A stretch of DNA of 64,000 nucleotides from NCBI RefSeq assembly GCF_020921035.1, contig NC_063154.1:17457861-17521860 (forward strand), read 5' to 3'. This DNA comes from Rhodamnia argentea. Lineage: Eukaryota; Streptophyta; Magnoliopsida; Myrtales; Myrtaceae. Both the position numbers and the translations under genes were made by a program. Positions 24,736-36,682 of the stretch are shown here, piece after piece. The notes below the pieces were generated by a model that was not told the DNA's origin, made no database searches, and was given only the letters and a program-made list of their open reading frames with translations. Numbering within the stretch: position 1 is the stretch's first letter; each line of letters begins with the position of its first letter.

Positions 24736-26342
24736 ATTATTTTTCAAATTATTTACTTTTCACGAAATAAAGGCAATATGGACTTGTTTTTTTAACATTT
24801 TATATGATTTTTGAATTGTAGTTTTGACTAATAATTTTAAGTCACTTGATGAAGTATTTTGACTCTCGTTGAGCTTGTAGAAAAAAATTTTGAAAAAAAA
24901 AAATCTTTTCTAGAAAAGCTTCTTGTGTATGATTGTAAAAGTTGTTTTTCTTTTTTTTTTTATGTTTTTGGGTACCCATGTTCCAATCTGTTCTGCCGTC
25001 TCGACAGAACAATTCCAAGTTTGAATTTTACACTAATATATCAGTTACCCAAGTTCCAATATGTAATTCTTTTCGCATTTTATCTATTTTTTTTTTAATT
25101 TTTCTATTTGTTGTTATGCATTAGCAAAAAAATTTGATGATCAAAGGGCTCGAGACAATCACATATACATCTACAATGATATTCAGATTCCTTTTGATTC
25201 GTGAAAAATGAATAATTTTAAATACATTTTCCAAAAAATAATCGCTTGTGTCTCTTGAAATAATTAGTCAATAAAAAACGTTTTCATTATCGACGATAAT
25301 TTATGTCTAAACATTTGATATTGATTTTGTTTTTGCGTTCATTCATTTATATAATCGATATAACGAGGAAAACGTTTTCTCAATCATTTATTTCACATGA
25401 AACAAATGAAGCCTTAGTTACTTAATTTTTCACTTTCGATTTTCTTCTTTTCCATTTCGTTTTCATTTTACGTCGTTAATTGAGATTTACATTTACGTTA
25501 TTTGGTTGTTAATTAAATTGAAATCCTTTTTTCATTGACAAATCTTGAACTCCTTAGGTTCTTTTTTTCCATTTACCTTTTTTTTTTTTTTTTTTCATAT
25601 TCTAGTTTCACAAATATTTGCAAATAATAATAAAATGGCCGAAAGAAGCTAGATAAATATTATCCTAGAGTTAGGCATCCGTTGAGTTTATTCTCCCTTA
25701 AATATAATCCATTGAGTTATAAAACCAGACAGATATTGTTTCTTTAGATTTAAATTAGTATGCTTCCTTCTCTTCATAGAACAGTCTTGTTGCCACATAG
25801 GGGGAGAGGGACAAAGAGACCTCGTTAATATTGATAGAATAAATTACTAGGTTAACAAGGCACCGTGCGAAATACAGGTTCACCTAGCAGGAAGCCTTAA
25901 ACTTTTCCTACACGACTCCAAATGCGGGAGGCTACTATACCTACCTATCCAACAGTCGCTAACCGAAGGTGATCCGGGGTCTACTTTCATCAGCCGCAGG
26001 CTCCTAGGTTCTCTCCAAATCTTTTTCTTTTCCGAAAAGAGGAAATACAAAGAGAATTTACATAGAGATTCCTCCACTATAAGGAGGAGTTCCTCCCCCT
26101 ATCTCTTCTTGAGTCTTTTAAGGACCTGTTCAGATCCATATTCTCCCTTAAAAATAATCCATTGAGTTATAGAACTAGTTAAGTATTGTTTCTTTAGATT
26201 TAAATTAGTGTCCTTCGCTCTCTTCATAGAACAGTCTAGTTGCCACGTGGAAAATAAGAAGGGGGGAGGAGGAGAGGGATGAAGGGAACATTGTCGACTT
26301 CACATAGTATTCACATGATCGACGAGTAAATTCACTTAATAT

Positions 26343-26620
26343 CGGGGGTGATTGTTTTCCAGGCCTGTCCGGTTCTTGGACAGTCCAAAAGAACCAATCG
26401 CATATGTTTGAAATACATATTCACATTTTATATGTGTAGAAGTGCTCTTAATAATTTAAGAGTTTAAATAATTTTTTCAAAGATTTATAAGAAATAAAAC
26501 TAAAACTAGAAGAAATTATCGGTCCGATCCAAGTGGTTGGGAATCGGACTAGCGGTCTCGAAAATCGGACCATACGAGCCAATCCAGTCCGATCTATTTG
26601 GCTCTGTTTGCTCACCCCTA
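26343..26620. mobile_element. short hAT MITE, first copy
   Basis: 278 bp. The ends CGGGGGTGAT... and ...TTGCTCACCCCTA form an imperfect inverted terminus of the same TAGGGGTG type as the elements at 16099 and 35248. Flanks CTTAATAT and CTTAATCT are an 8-bp target duplication with one mismatch. No coding capacity. Shared with the second block copy, so it predates the duplication. Confidence 0.7.
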
Positions 26621-27096
26621 CTTAATCTATCATGGACAGGTGTTTGTTTCCTCTCGGTACCTTTCTTGGTGGGTGGGCATTCCTTGACCGTCGCGATAAA
26701 ATCTGGTATTATTGCATCTAGCTAAGGCAAGAATATAGTCTGCCAACATAGTTATGGTTTTCGGAACTTTAAATTACATTTGATGCTTTGATAACTTAAA
26801 ATGAACTAATACTACATATGTACCACCTTGACATCGTGCCCTAGAAAGTAATCTTGCTTATACTAAGTTTGATTTCCAAATTAATTGACAAAATGTTATG
26901 ACAAACCGTAAGCAAATATTTAAAAAGTTGATCATATTTATCTTCGTTTATTTAACGAAAAATGAATGGTTTGAAAAATATTTTCCTAAAAAATGATCAT
27001 TTGTATAATTTGAAATAACTAAGTAACGAAAAATATTTTCATTATCAATCTTAATTTGTGTTTAAATAGTTTCTTCAATGATATAGATATTCTTTT

Positions 27097-27348
27097 TTAA
27101 TTTTTTAATTTTTTGCGGATGCTGAAAAATGGAGAAAATAAAAAAGAAATAAGTGAAGCAACGACCAGGAAGAAAGCTCCAATAAAGTAGCCAACAAATT
27201 GAACAGAGATGACTTTCCCCCTCAACTTCCGCAGCAAGTTGTAAGACTTGAGAAACAAGTCCAGAAGCCAGACAACATAACTTCCTAAGTAAGGTAAAGA
27301 GGAGTGCATCAGAGGAAGCACAGGGCAGCAAGCGCAGTATAAATTCAT
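27097..27348 (-). other. short hydrophobic open frame, unknown
   Basis: 83 codons on the minus strand, kept open in the second block copy (46408-46725, there extended). It starts MNLYCACCPVLPLMHSS, has a basic NLLRKLRGK and a hydrophobic tail FFLVVASLISFLFSPFF. I do not recognise it. Because the two copies are recent duplicates, shared openness is weak evidence for coding. Confidence 0.2.
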
Positions 27349-27437
27349 CTCCTCACGCGGGTTGGAACATCATAGGTATCTCCAACCGAGTTCCGAGACA
27401 TTCGTGCCCGCTCCGTTTCTCCTGCAGCGACCGCGAG

Positions 27438-27635
27438 ATGGAAGACGGCGCGGTAGCTGGGCAGCATTCGGCGGCGGGATCCGGAGCCGAAACCCGTCAC
27501 TGGAGGAATCGTGGATCATTATTTGAAGCTGAAAGAACGAGCTGCGTGGTGGTGCCCCAATCACTCCCGGTTTCTAAGCGGAACACTAAAGCATGGGTGA
27601 TGCACGAGTATCACCTAAATGCCGATCCTCTTTAG
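27438..27635 (+). pseudogene. NAC-gene relic (WVMHEYHL block), first copy
   Basis: An open frame ends in NTKAWVMHEYHLNADPL and a stop. W-V-M-H-E-Y-H-L is the end of NAC subdomain D. The upstream residues do not match a NAC domain and no subdomains A-C are visible nearby, so this is an isolated scrap of a lost NAC paralogue. It lies 2 kb upstream of the intact NAC gene on the same strand. Confidence 0.5.
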
Positions 27636-27659
27636 GACACTTCAGGAGGCCAGGTACAT

Positions 27660-29603
27660 AGATTGATCTCATTCGCTTGGTATCTATGCTTCTTGGCTTT
27701 GCAGACTAAAGTACGACCATCGAGTTCGTTCGTTGAATTACTAGCTTTTCGCCGAGCATATGCGAGTTATGTTATGCACTCCCCTTCGCATCTAGCCATT
27801 GAGATACTGTTAATGTGCATCTCAGTTCTATCAGGATATGTCATTGCCTTTTGCTTCTCTTTTCGTATTATCCAACTCACGTCCGGTTCTTGTTCTTTTT
27901 CTTATATGTGCAGACAGACTGTTCTTGGCGTTTTGAAGGTACACGAAATGAGAAGGCCGATAATTAAGATGTTCCTAGCAAGACTATGCAACCTCGTAGG
28001 TTAAAGATGACTTAAAGAAGACGATCCACGTATTTCTAAAAGACCAATCCAAGCGACTGAAGACACTTGTGAAGCCATATTCAAGTTAGGTTTCTCCATG
28101 CTTAATGCGGATTCACGATGAGCTTTGTATGCCAGTAATAAAATCTTCTTACTGAGAAGCCCTTCATTTCAATTTACTGCATTTATCATTTTGGAGCTCG
28201 AGATCCATCCGAATTCCATGTATGGTGGCCTGGTTTAAGACTTTCTAAATGTGTAACCGCACTCTAATTCATAAAAGTGGTTACTGAAAAAGAGTACATG
28301 AACTCCTTCCTCCGAAGCAGATGATCGCCATAATGAGTGACCATATAGATTTGACCCAGAAAAAGAAAGCGGCAATGCCGCCGCCTTTCAACCCCATGCC
28401 GCTGGTTTAACGGTTAAGAATTAGACTCAATTGGGCAATAGTTCACATGACACTAGTTTGATTCTCCACAACCGCCGATTGCGTACAATCTCATATTAGT
28501 ATCGCCTCCGGGGGCTCGTGCTCACATCTCACTTGGTCTATAGAGGCCCTCGGTTTATGCGACTAAGGCCGAGTTGCAGGTCATCTTCGAAACCTCCTGC
28601 AGTTCAGTGCTTTTTCTGTAATCTGAACATTCATCTATCAGCATATTTCAAGAGTGAAACTTTAATGATATGAACAATAAAGGAAGATAACATTCATTTT
28701 TCCGTCGTTGTCAATCTCCTACGACCCGTCGCATGATAATACCAATCATAGTTTAGTCTTACCTAAACTGAAAGGAGATGAAGCTAATTATATGGGAAAA
28801 TTTTCAAATAAGGACCTAAAGTGTCCTCTTTGGGCCTGATCAAGGGCATTTTTTGTCATTTATTTTTTTTCTATTTTTCTTCCTTTTTTCTGTTTTCTTT
28901 TCTTTTTGCCATTTTCTTTTTCTATTTTTTTTCCTTCCTTCTCGCCTGTGGCCGGTCTCAGGTGATGGCTGGCCACCGGCAAGGGCTAGGTGAGGCCGCC
29001 CTCGATGTTTGCGAGGGCCTAACAAAAGTTCCTTCTTTTTTTCGTGCATTGGCACATAAAGAGACCGTGTAGGGTGAAACTTTGTCGTATAAAGAAAACG
29101 TATACATGCATGGACAGCACTTATGTTAACCGACTCTTAGCAGATTGATTTTAACTCAGATTCACACAGTGTAACTAATGAAAATGAAAAGGAAGGTCTC
29201 CTATTGTAATTAGTGGAAACAACCAGGACACAACATAGGAGCAAATCCCAGAAATTTCCTGGATAATGTCATTACAATTTGAGTGAGCAAAACAAATATA
29301 TACAGTAAACCATGTACCTTTCAGAATGAGCAGAATCCTAGATTAGTCTGTTTTATGTGATGGGATCCACCAGGACAGGGAAAAGCAGACAAAAAAACCA
29401 TCCCTGTCAGCTACCACTCAATATCAAGATTTCTCCAATGTCCACATACAAAAAGTTTGGTAACTTCTCAAAGAAGGGAAGACTTTCTATAAAGACCCTC
29501 CCAAATGGTAGTGTGTTGATGCTCACTTCATCTGCTTCCACAATCTGAAGTGAGCTCATTAGTTTTGCTTGTGTGTTGGGTGAAGAACAGAACGGGGAAG
29601 GAG
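27660..29603. other. intergenic upstream of the NAC gene
   Basis: Contains a MITE-like stretch at about 28790-29050 (CCTAAAGTGTCCTC... T-rich ...GGCCACCGGCAAGGGC) and non-coding sequence. The last few hundred bases are the presumed NAC promoter/leader; I cannot identify a convincing TATA box. Confidence 0.4.
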
Positions 29604-32600
29604 ATGGGAGCTGTGGTCATCCCGAGCAATTTGCCGGTCGGATACAGATTCCATCCGACTGACGAGGAATTCGTTGGTCATTACTTGAAGAACCGAGTCC
29701 GAGGATTCGTCGACTGTCCCTGCATAATTCCCGATGTCGACATCTGCAGGTGGGATCCTTGGCAATTACCACAGAAGTTTCATGGTAAGAACAGATAGTA
29801 CTATCACTTTGCTTGCTCCTTTGATACAATCTCTCTGCAACCATGATTTTCAGAAGCCTATTACCTAAAGTATTATGGGTTTTTGGAGCATAATATTTAT
29901 CATCAAGTGGTGAAAAGTCGAGGGAATGTTCTGATGAGATGTGAATTTGAGAGTGTGTGGTGGTAAAATGTCATTTAAAAAGGTGTAAACAATTGTGGAA
30001 TGCAAAAATTTTCTTTCCTTAGTCAAAAAATGAAATATCAGCTCTTAATTACAAGAAATCAATGAGATTGACAGGTGAATCAGTCATTTTCCCATATGAC
30101 AAAGTTCGAGAGTGGTGGTTCTTCTGTCCGCAAACAACCGAACAGGTTAAAAGATCAACTCCCTCCGGCTATTGGAAGAAGACTGGTACTGACCGGAATG
30201 TCAAGGCCAGGTATACCAACAGAGTAATCGGAACCAAGAAAACATTAGTCTTCCACGAAGGTCGGGGCAAAAAGGGCGTCAAGTCCAACTGGGTCATACA
30301 CGAATATCATTTACCTGACGACGATGTACTCAATCTATCCCTCATTTTACAATTAGTTAGATTCACGAGATGCATGAACTTGATAACATGTCATACGAGA
30401 ACTACAGCTACAATAATCTGCAGAAAGATTATAAGTTTCCACAAGTCCTAAAGAAGCAAAGAAACATTTTTTGCTCGGTTTCTATTAGAAGATGAAATCC
30501 TATACATACATTGAGAATGATATTGTTTCTCCCAAATTTGTGAGCAGAATCTTACTGTTGATGATCCAATTGTTTTAACTGAAATAACATGAACTCGTGA
30601 CAGTTGAATGGGAATTATGTTCTGTGTTGCTTAAAGGACAAAGGAGATGAGAAGGCTGATGATTTGACCATAGAATTAGAGCCTGGAGCCATGCTGGAGG
30701 ATTTGGTTTCAGCTCTTCGTCAACCTGATAATGAGGACTCATTTCCTGAGGTGCGGAGGAAAAACTGTTCTGTTTGTTCACTTAATATCTGTCTTAACGT
30801 GGGCGCGCAAATGTGTTAACGACTAATCTTTTTACTTGTAAATACAGTCTTTGATCCAAGCAATGATGACGTCACTGATGGACCCCTCATTTCAAGCTAT
30901 TTCGCGTGACCTCCTGCAGCTGCTTCAGCCTGCGCTGCAATCACATCCGTTTATGGATATCAAGAGTCCGCCTTTTATGGACTCCTCATTGGGCAGGAGT
31001 CTTGCTGAATGCTATGATTTTCTTTTTTGGTCGAATGCTGAATGCTATGATGAATTGCAATGTTCATTGTGTGCAATTGAAGAGGGTGAAGATGTTGATG
31101 CCGGCCCCTCATCCATAAGGCAGGGCAGACAGGTCCCCTTATCCATAATGCAGGGCAGACAGGTCAATATTCTTCCCGTGAAATTTCATTTGGTTTCTTT
31201 GATTACTTCTCTAGGAAATTTAGGTTTATAATGGTTTGAAATGCATCGGAAGGGCGCTTCCCTTTTGCCAGGTCGTCTGTAAAGTAAGGATGTTTTTATT
31301 TCGATCATCTTTGCATAGAACAGGAAGCTCATTACAGAATTTGTCTGCGGAAAAACAAAAGTGGACTCCCATGCTAAGTTACTCGTGTTTAGTCACTTTC
31401 GATCATATATGAACGTGGATAATTTAGAACCCAATCTCGAAGGTTTGTTATGGAAATTTAGTTTATGCCCCGGTTATTTCTGCTGATTCACATTATCTCA
31501 TGTAATCAGTCTATGCAGTGTGACCAAACATCTAACCCGCATGATGACCGCCCTGTTCTAATGGAGAATTGGCCAAGATTCGAACTCCAGACGTTTACTC
31601 CCCCTGTGGAAAAGAAAGGGATGGGGGAGAATGAGTCCAACGGCTCACTGGTCGCCCCCGAGAAACCTATGCCGCCTCCCGGTGTCAAATGTTATAGCGA
31701 AGATGAAGAGCCGAGGTTTGAAAAGGTTAAGCAGGATACTGCAGCCGAAAGCATGAAAACAGAATGCATATCTTTGGATGAAACCGCAGCCAGGGCAAAG
31801 GTGAAAGCAGCTCCTGAACTAACCCATTGTGCCATATTACCGTTTTTATTTCAAACTGTAAGAAGAATGGTGAAGAACTATGAAGCAGAAAACATATAGA
31901 AAAGGAAATTGCCGCTGAGACATTGAACAAGCTAGTAGATGACTATAAGGCTGACCGTGATTAGAGCTTCCAGACAATTTGATAGTTTAAAAGTCATGAA
32001 TGCTTCTCATGAGATCACGATGATAACTTGGTTGATTCCGTTGATCCATTTGATCTTGTGCCGTGATTAGAGCTTCCAGACAATTTGATAGTTTAAAAGT
32101 CATGAATGCTTCTCATGAGATCACGATGATAACTTGGTTGATTCCGTTGATCCATTTGATCTTGTGCAATGCTTTGTTGCAGTATGGCCAATCATATACA
32201 GTGGAGAATCTCCGAACACCAACAATTGAATCCCTCCCTCGTGGTTTTCGTTTTGAGGAAACGGAAGGAGCCTTACAGAGTGAATTCGAGAGCTTGCATG
32301 TTTCCTCTGCCGAACCTTTGGAGCTTTCGAATGACCCCGAGACTCAAAGAATTCATAGTGATGAAGAGCAGACATTCGAAAAGGTTAAGAAGCAGGAATG
32401 TCCATTGGGAAATGTTAAACCAGAATGGGTATCCTGGGATGAATCTGCAGCAACAGCAAAGGTGAAAGCAGCTCCCAGTTTAACCGATTTTATCTTGCTA
32501 TTATCTTCCAATCTTGATGGGACCTCCAGCTCTAATACCTTATGAGATTTTGTTGGACCACTATCAACTATTCTAAAAGCTTAAGCTATTAGATGAAGGC

Positions 32601-33001
32601 GTGATTTAATATTTAATTACTCTAATATGTTTGATGGGCAGGGATCCATATATTTCGGAAAAGCATTTGAGAAAACTAGGAAGTTCTTCATTTTCCAGTC
32701 TCCTGTCAATCCTCTCTGTCCTTTTCCCTGTCAACTCACTATTTGAAACACTTGATGTTGGCAGGTACTCGAATACAAAGAGAGCATTTCAGCCGGTAGT
32801 TCACCCAAGAGGACAGACAGTGAGGAGATCGACCATACCCGAGAGAAATCAAACTTAGTGACTGCATTGGCCAGACCAACCACCAAGAACACAAAAAGTT
32901 CCATAAATCCTCCACTTCTTAATCCTGTGAACGTGGTTGTCGGGATTTCCCTGTCAATCGCCATCACTGCTATTTTCGCTACTATTTGGCGCCGAGCGTG
33001 A
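29604..33001 (+). CDS. NAC-domain transcription factor with C-terminal membrane anchor (NTL type)
   Basis: Seven exons: 29604-29784, 30075-30325, 30604-30750, 30848-31162, 31519-31800, 32183-32461 and 32765-33001, giving 563 residues with consistent phases. NAC domain at residues ~7-160: A block LPVGYRFHPTDEEFVGHYL, then WDPWQLP, EWWFFCP, STPSGYWKKTGTDRNV, GTKKTLVFHEGRGKKGVKSN, WVIHEYHL and NYVLCCLKDK. The last ~20 residues before the basic end (VVVGISLSIAITAIFATIW) form one membrane helix followed by RRA, so the factor is probably held at a membrane and released by cleavage, as in plant NTL proteins. Exons 5 and 6 end in similar acidic modules (DEE..FEKVK...DE(T/S)AA(R/T)AK). The start could instead be an upstream ATG at 29550 in the same frame. 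Exon 1 is duplicated at 48909-49101. Confidence 0.88.
31103..31162 (+). repeat. tandem 30-bp repeat carrying two splice donors (NAC exon 4 end)
   Basis: GGCAGGGCAGACAG|GTC occurs at 31119-31135 and again, as TGCAGGGCAGACAG|GTC, 30 bp later. Either GT (31133 or 31163) can end exon 4, and the difference is exactly ten codons, so both products stay in frame. Confidence 0.7.
31955..32166 (+). repeat. perfect 106-bp tandem repeat in NAC intron 5
   Basis: 31955-32060 and 32061-32166 appear identical base for base. The second unit ends 16 bp before the first base of exon 6, so it includes part of the branch-point region. Confidence 0.9.
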
Positions 33002-34233
33002 TGCTACATCATTGACAAGTACCAGAGTAGAAAAGGGTTCTGTATGTTGTGTTGTAATTTGTGATCTATGGAGCTTGTCTTCCTTTCTGATGCTAATGCT
33101 TTGTACTGCTTTTTCATTCTAAAGGAATTGGAAGATCTAACTCGATGTGCGACTGCTCTGAAACTTACTCTTTTCGTTCCCTGCTGTATATAATGGAAGA
33201 ATCAACAAGTTGCCACAGTGATGTCCCCCCGTAAAAGTCAACTTGCGAGTCCATCAGTCCATCTCTTCTTTAGTTTATCAAGCTCACTGAAGGATCGATA
33301 ACATGAGTTTGGTCGTTTTCGAGGCACTGTCCATGGATACCACATGCAAGCTAATCAGTCTACATAGAACAAGATCAAACAATACGGGGCCAGCGGTAGC
33401 TCCGAGCCTCCCTAGAATCACACACATGTATTTAGAACTTGAATCGCAAGAAACAACGAATGAGGACCGAGAATGCATTTGAACCAACGCTGATTTGTCA
33501 AAGGGTGAGGAATAGGAGAGAGCTTATATTTAGAGGCATCGGTACATCGGCAACCGGCATCAAGCCGCCCGACAAAATCCAAAACATAACTTGTGATGCT
33601 GTGAGAAGGCCATGAACATATGGATCACCTTAAGACAAGGTTCCCTGCACAGTTTCATATATGCAAGGACCTGTTCTCTTAGCAAATTACTTTGAGAGTG
33701 ACCCAAAGCGGGGCCATGTTGGAGAGAAAAAGAAAAGAAAATAATCCCATTAAAGTGCCAACCAGAGGAATCTGTCCACCACATAGGGGGGATAAATGGA
33801 GAAAAAGAGGAGTTGAGAAAGAGATGCACAAGACTAAAAAATGATAGAAAGGGCCAGAGAACTTTCTCAGGAAGGTGAACAAGTCTTGAAGAATTCTGCA
33901 AAAGGGACAAAAGGGAAGTAATAAAGCAAGAACAGATGTGGGATCCATCAAGAACTATGGATTAACTTCCCAAGCAAGGTGGAGACTTCACCAGACAAAG
34001 TTGCTTGACATGAATCAAGTGTCTCCCATGAACAAGGACAGATGTGGGATCCATGATCCATCAACCACTATCCATTAACTTCTCAAGCAAGGGGAGACAG
34101 CCAGAGTTGCTTGGCATGAATAAGGTGGCTACTATAAATTTAGCACCTCCATCCTCAAGTCTGACAAAAATCTCTAACCAGAGCCACTCTCTCTCTCTCT
34201 CAGATTAGTTGAGGAATCACCAAGAGAGCATAC
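33002..34233. other. NAC 3' flank and intergenic sequence
   Basis: No gene seen. 33931-34017 and 34035-34125 are an imperfect ~100 bp tandem duplication (ACAGATGTGGGATCCAT and AACTTCTCAAGCAAGG words in both). Minus-strand open frames around 33560-33951 are hydrophobic and featureless. Confidence 0.5.
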
Positions 34234-34290
34234 TGTCTGAAAAATATTGTTTGGTGTCCTACAAGGACACCAAACAATATTTTTCAGACA
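34234..34290. repeat. perfect 27-bp palindrome with 3-nt loop
   Basis: 34234-34260 (starting TGTCTGAAAAATATTG) is the exact reverse complement of 34264-34290, separated only by ACA. In RNA it would form a 27-bp perfect stem. Confidence 0.9.
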
Positions 34291-35239
34291 ACACAAGATG
34301 AAAAGAATATGTTGTTCAGGGATGAAAACATATCTGCACTTCTTGTACTTCTTTCTTCTTTCCTTTTTCTCTTTCCCTGGATGATTAGTAGTAGGGCTTT
34401 TGCCACAGAAAACAAAAGATGGAGAAGGAAAAAAAACAAAAAAAAAAACTGCTGCAATGAGGAATGGAGTCGAGTTTACCAACTCCGTTAGTCACCTTCG
34501 AAGTTCACATTAGTTGAAGTTAGCAACTTCATGAGGATTGCTGACACAATCCCATGCACGGATATCACCTAAATGCTTCGGTCATGCTAGATGGTTCAGA
34601 TCCCATGCACCATGTGCATATCACCATTCTTTTTGCCCTCAGAAAATCACTCTATCCTGAAGAACCGGTCCTCCAATTTTTCTCAAAGATCTCAGAAACC
34701 CCTTGGAATGCCTCCTTTCGTTTTACTGGAATCAAATTGTTGCATCGCAGAAAGAACTCTGCAGGTTGGCCTGCACGTTGAGCCGACGTATGATCTGATA
34801 TGAGTTGCTGTTTAGCTTTACCAATCAAAGTATGAATAGTATGCTCTCGAGTTACATCGAGTATTTATGCTGTACTTCTGCTTCTGATCTTAATGTAACC
34901 ACTTCTTATGTCTCTTTGTCCCTCTCATTGAGCAGATAATTTTGTTTTGGTCAGCCTCTCAGAGGAATCAGTAGTTTAGAAGGCTGCTGATACAGCTGCT
35001 TCACCAAGGGCGACACAAGTTCGCATTGCTTTGCCATCACAACATATGATGCCTCGACCGAGAAATTGTCGAATGTGAACGCTTGCCCGCATCATTCTGT
35101 GATTCCATTGCAGCTTGTTTGAATTGTCATTTCTTGTCTGCTCATTGTATCTGCAGCATTTGCTTGATGTAGAACAAATCATCATGACTGTGTACTTTCG
35201 AACCGACACAGAGATTACTTCACGTGTCTCATGTTAGAT
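34291..35239 (+). other. intergenic with a possible NAC scrap
   Basis: At 34554 the frame reads MHGYHLNASVMLD, resembling the MHEYHLNA of the relic at 27438. Nothing else of a NAC domain is nearby. The rest shows no gene. Confidence 0.3.
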
Positions 35240-35247
35240 GCCGCGGT

Positions 35248-35831
35248 TAGGGGTGTGCAAACTGGACCGGACCGGCCGGGTTGGTCCGGGCCTTGAGGTG
35301 GATGGTCCGGTCCCCGGTCCCAATAAGTGGGACCGGTGACTGGGCGGTCCGGTCCTCGGGTTTCTTGTATTGGGACCGGACCGGCCCAGCCCGGACCGAA
35401 TCGCCAATAATATATAAATATATACAATTGCAAAAAAAAAAAATTGAAAACAAAACAGAATAATAAAAGTCCACTGCCCATTTTTTTCCCAACCTTGCAC
35501 GGTCGCACTCTCCTCCTCAAGACTATCTTTTTAGTCTTATTTTCCATATTATTTTTTGTCATCTTTTCTCTCTGCAGGCTTTTTTGAGTGCAATCGGTGA
35601 TGTTTTTATCATGTAATGGCTGGATTTGGTATTGAATTCGAACATTTTGGTCAAGTTCGTTGATCATAAAAGTCATAGCGAGTCGCTATGTTTTTACCAT
35701 GACATAGTTTATTAAGTTGACTAGATTTTCAATAGTTATTGGTCCTCTTGGGCCGGGACCGGGACCGGGACTACGGTCCGGTCCCCGATTCCATGCCGGG
35801 ACCGGATCGGCCCGGACCATGCACACCCCTA
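35248..35831. mobile_element. non-autonomous hAT element with exact 8-bp target duplication
   Basis: Perfect 12-bp inverted termini TAGGGGTGTGCA / TGCACACCCCTA bound 584 bp. GCCGCGGT at 35240-35247 is repeated exactly at 35832-35839. The interior is dominated by GGACCGG / CCGGTCC words. No transposase. Clean ends suggest recent movement. Confidence 0.88.
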
Positions 35832-35839
35832 GCCGCGGT

Positions 35840-36680
35840 GATGCAAGTCCACTGTTCGTTTTGTTAGTAATACGTCTCGAGTTTGAGCTTTTAAGGAAAC
35901 CAGATCCAAATAAGTTTCCAAATTCGAGTAGGTTACCTAGTTTGGAGCCGAATGTTATGGACATAAGAAGTGATTTTTGGTTTTTTGCCCAGCAGTGAGC
36001 AGAGGAGCCTTCGACTATAACAATCACTTGGGCGGCGTGCTCGCCAATTACATTTGAAAGAAATTGCAAGTATTCTGAAGCCAATAAATCTTGGGATAAA
36101 ATTTGTAGATTTCATTCTGATAAGTTGTTTCGTAAGGAAACGCGAGAGCTGAATTCTCTGTGAGTTTTCGGGTGGAAATTGAGAGCCTGGAAACATTGAA
36201 AGTGTTTGAGCGACTCGAACATTGTCGTTATATCCCTTCGTGTCACTTAATCTATAGCAGAATCCTTTGCTGCTCTCTCCGTGAACGAGGTAACACCAAC
36301 CGAACCATATAAACTCGGTGTTCGATTCATTCACTAATGTGTTCGATTAGTTGTTCTTTGGCATCGCGGTTCGTTATCATATAAAAATAGCTAAGCCTTA
36401 TATGCTTTTACTTTCATCTCTCGCAAGTAGCGACAATCAATCCTTAAATTGAATGGTCCAAAGGAGTGCAACTTTAGGACCATTCAGAGATTTTTTAAAT
36501 TTTTTTTATGAAAAGCTAATTATGCATTGCCATATTTATTATCTCAAAAATTAGCATTTTCCAATATAATCTCTTCCTGAACGTAATGGAAGGCAATCTT
36601 CACGCTTCTCCATCCCACCAAATCCGTAATTACGGTTGAACGGCAGTGCATGGTCAAAGGGGTTCATCCAATGACAAGGC
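35840..36680. other. intergenic, no gene seen
   Basis: AT-rich flank between the hAT element and the promoter of the small membrane protein gene. Open frames on the minus strand (35933-36334) have no recognised content. Confidence 0.5.
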
Positions 36681-36682
36681 GC

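Larger units (their letters stand above)
25098..29924. repeat. segmental duplication, first copy, left part
   Basis: Homologous in direct orientation to 44460-49241 over ~4.8 kb (offset about 19.3 kb) with very few indels, including a hAT element, a NAC relic, a hydrophobic open frame and NAC exon 1. Homology begins at TTTTTCTATTTGTTGTTATG and stops at the GGG at 29922-29924. Within it, two ~130 bp direct repeats (about 25690-25815 and 26140-26280) flank a 0.3 kb core. Confidence 0.9.

Noticed and set aside
25690..26280. LTR pair suggested by the two ~130-bp direct repeats
   Set aside because: Ends lack TG...CA, there is no target duplication, and the 0.3 kb core has no primer-binding site or coding; more likely a local tandem duplication.
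28380..28480. tRNA-like appearance around GCTGGTTTAACGGTTAAGAATTAGAC
   Set aside because: No cloverleaf with acceptor pairing and TTC arm can be formed by eye; duplicated with the block at 47760 without improvement.
30372..30500. Alternative NAC exon between exons 2 and 3 (frame reading MHELDNMSYENYSYNN...QKDYKFPQV)
   Set aside because: It superficially resembles the end of a NAC domain, but exon 2 at 30325 joins 30604 in phase and gives the expected NYVLCCLKDK; using it would need a ~46-base intron.
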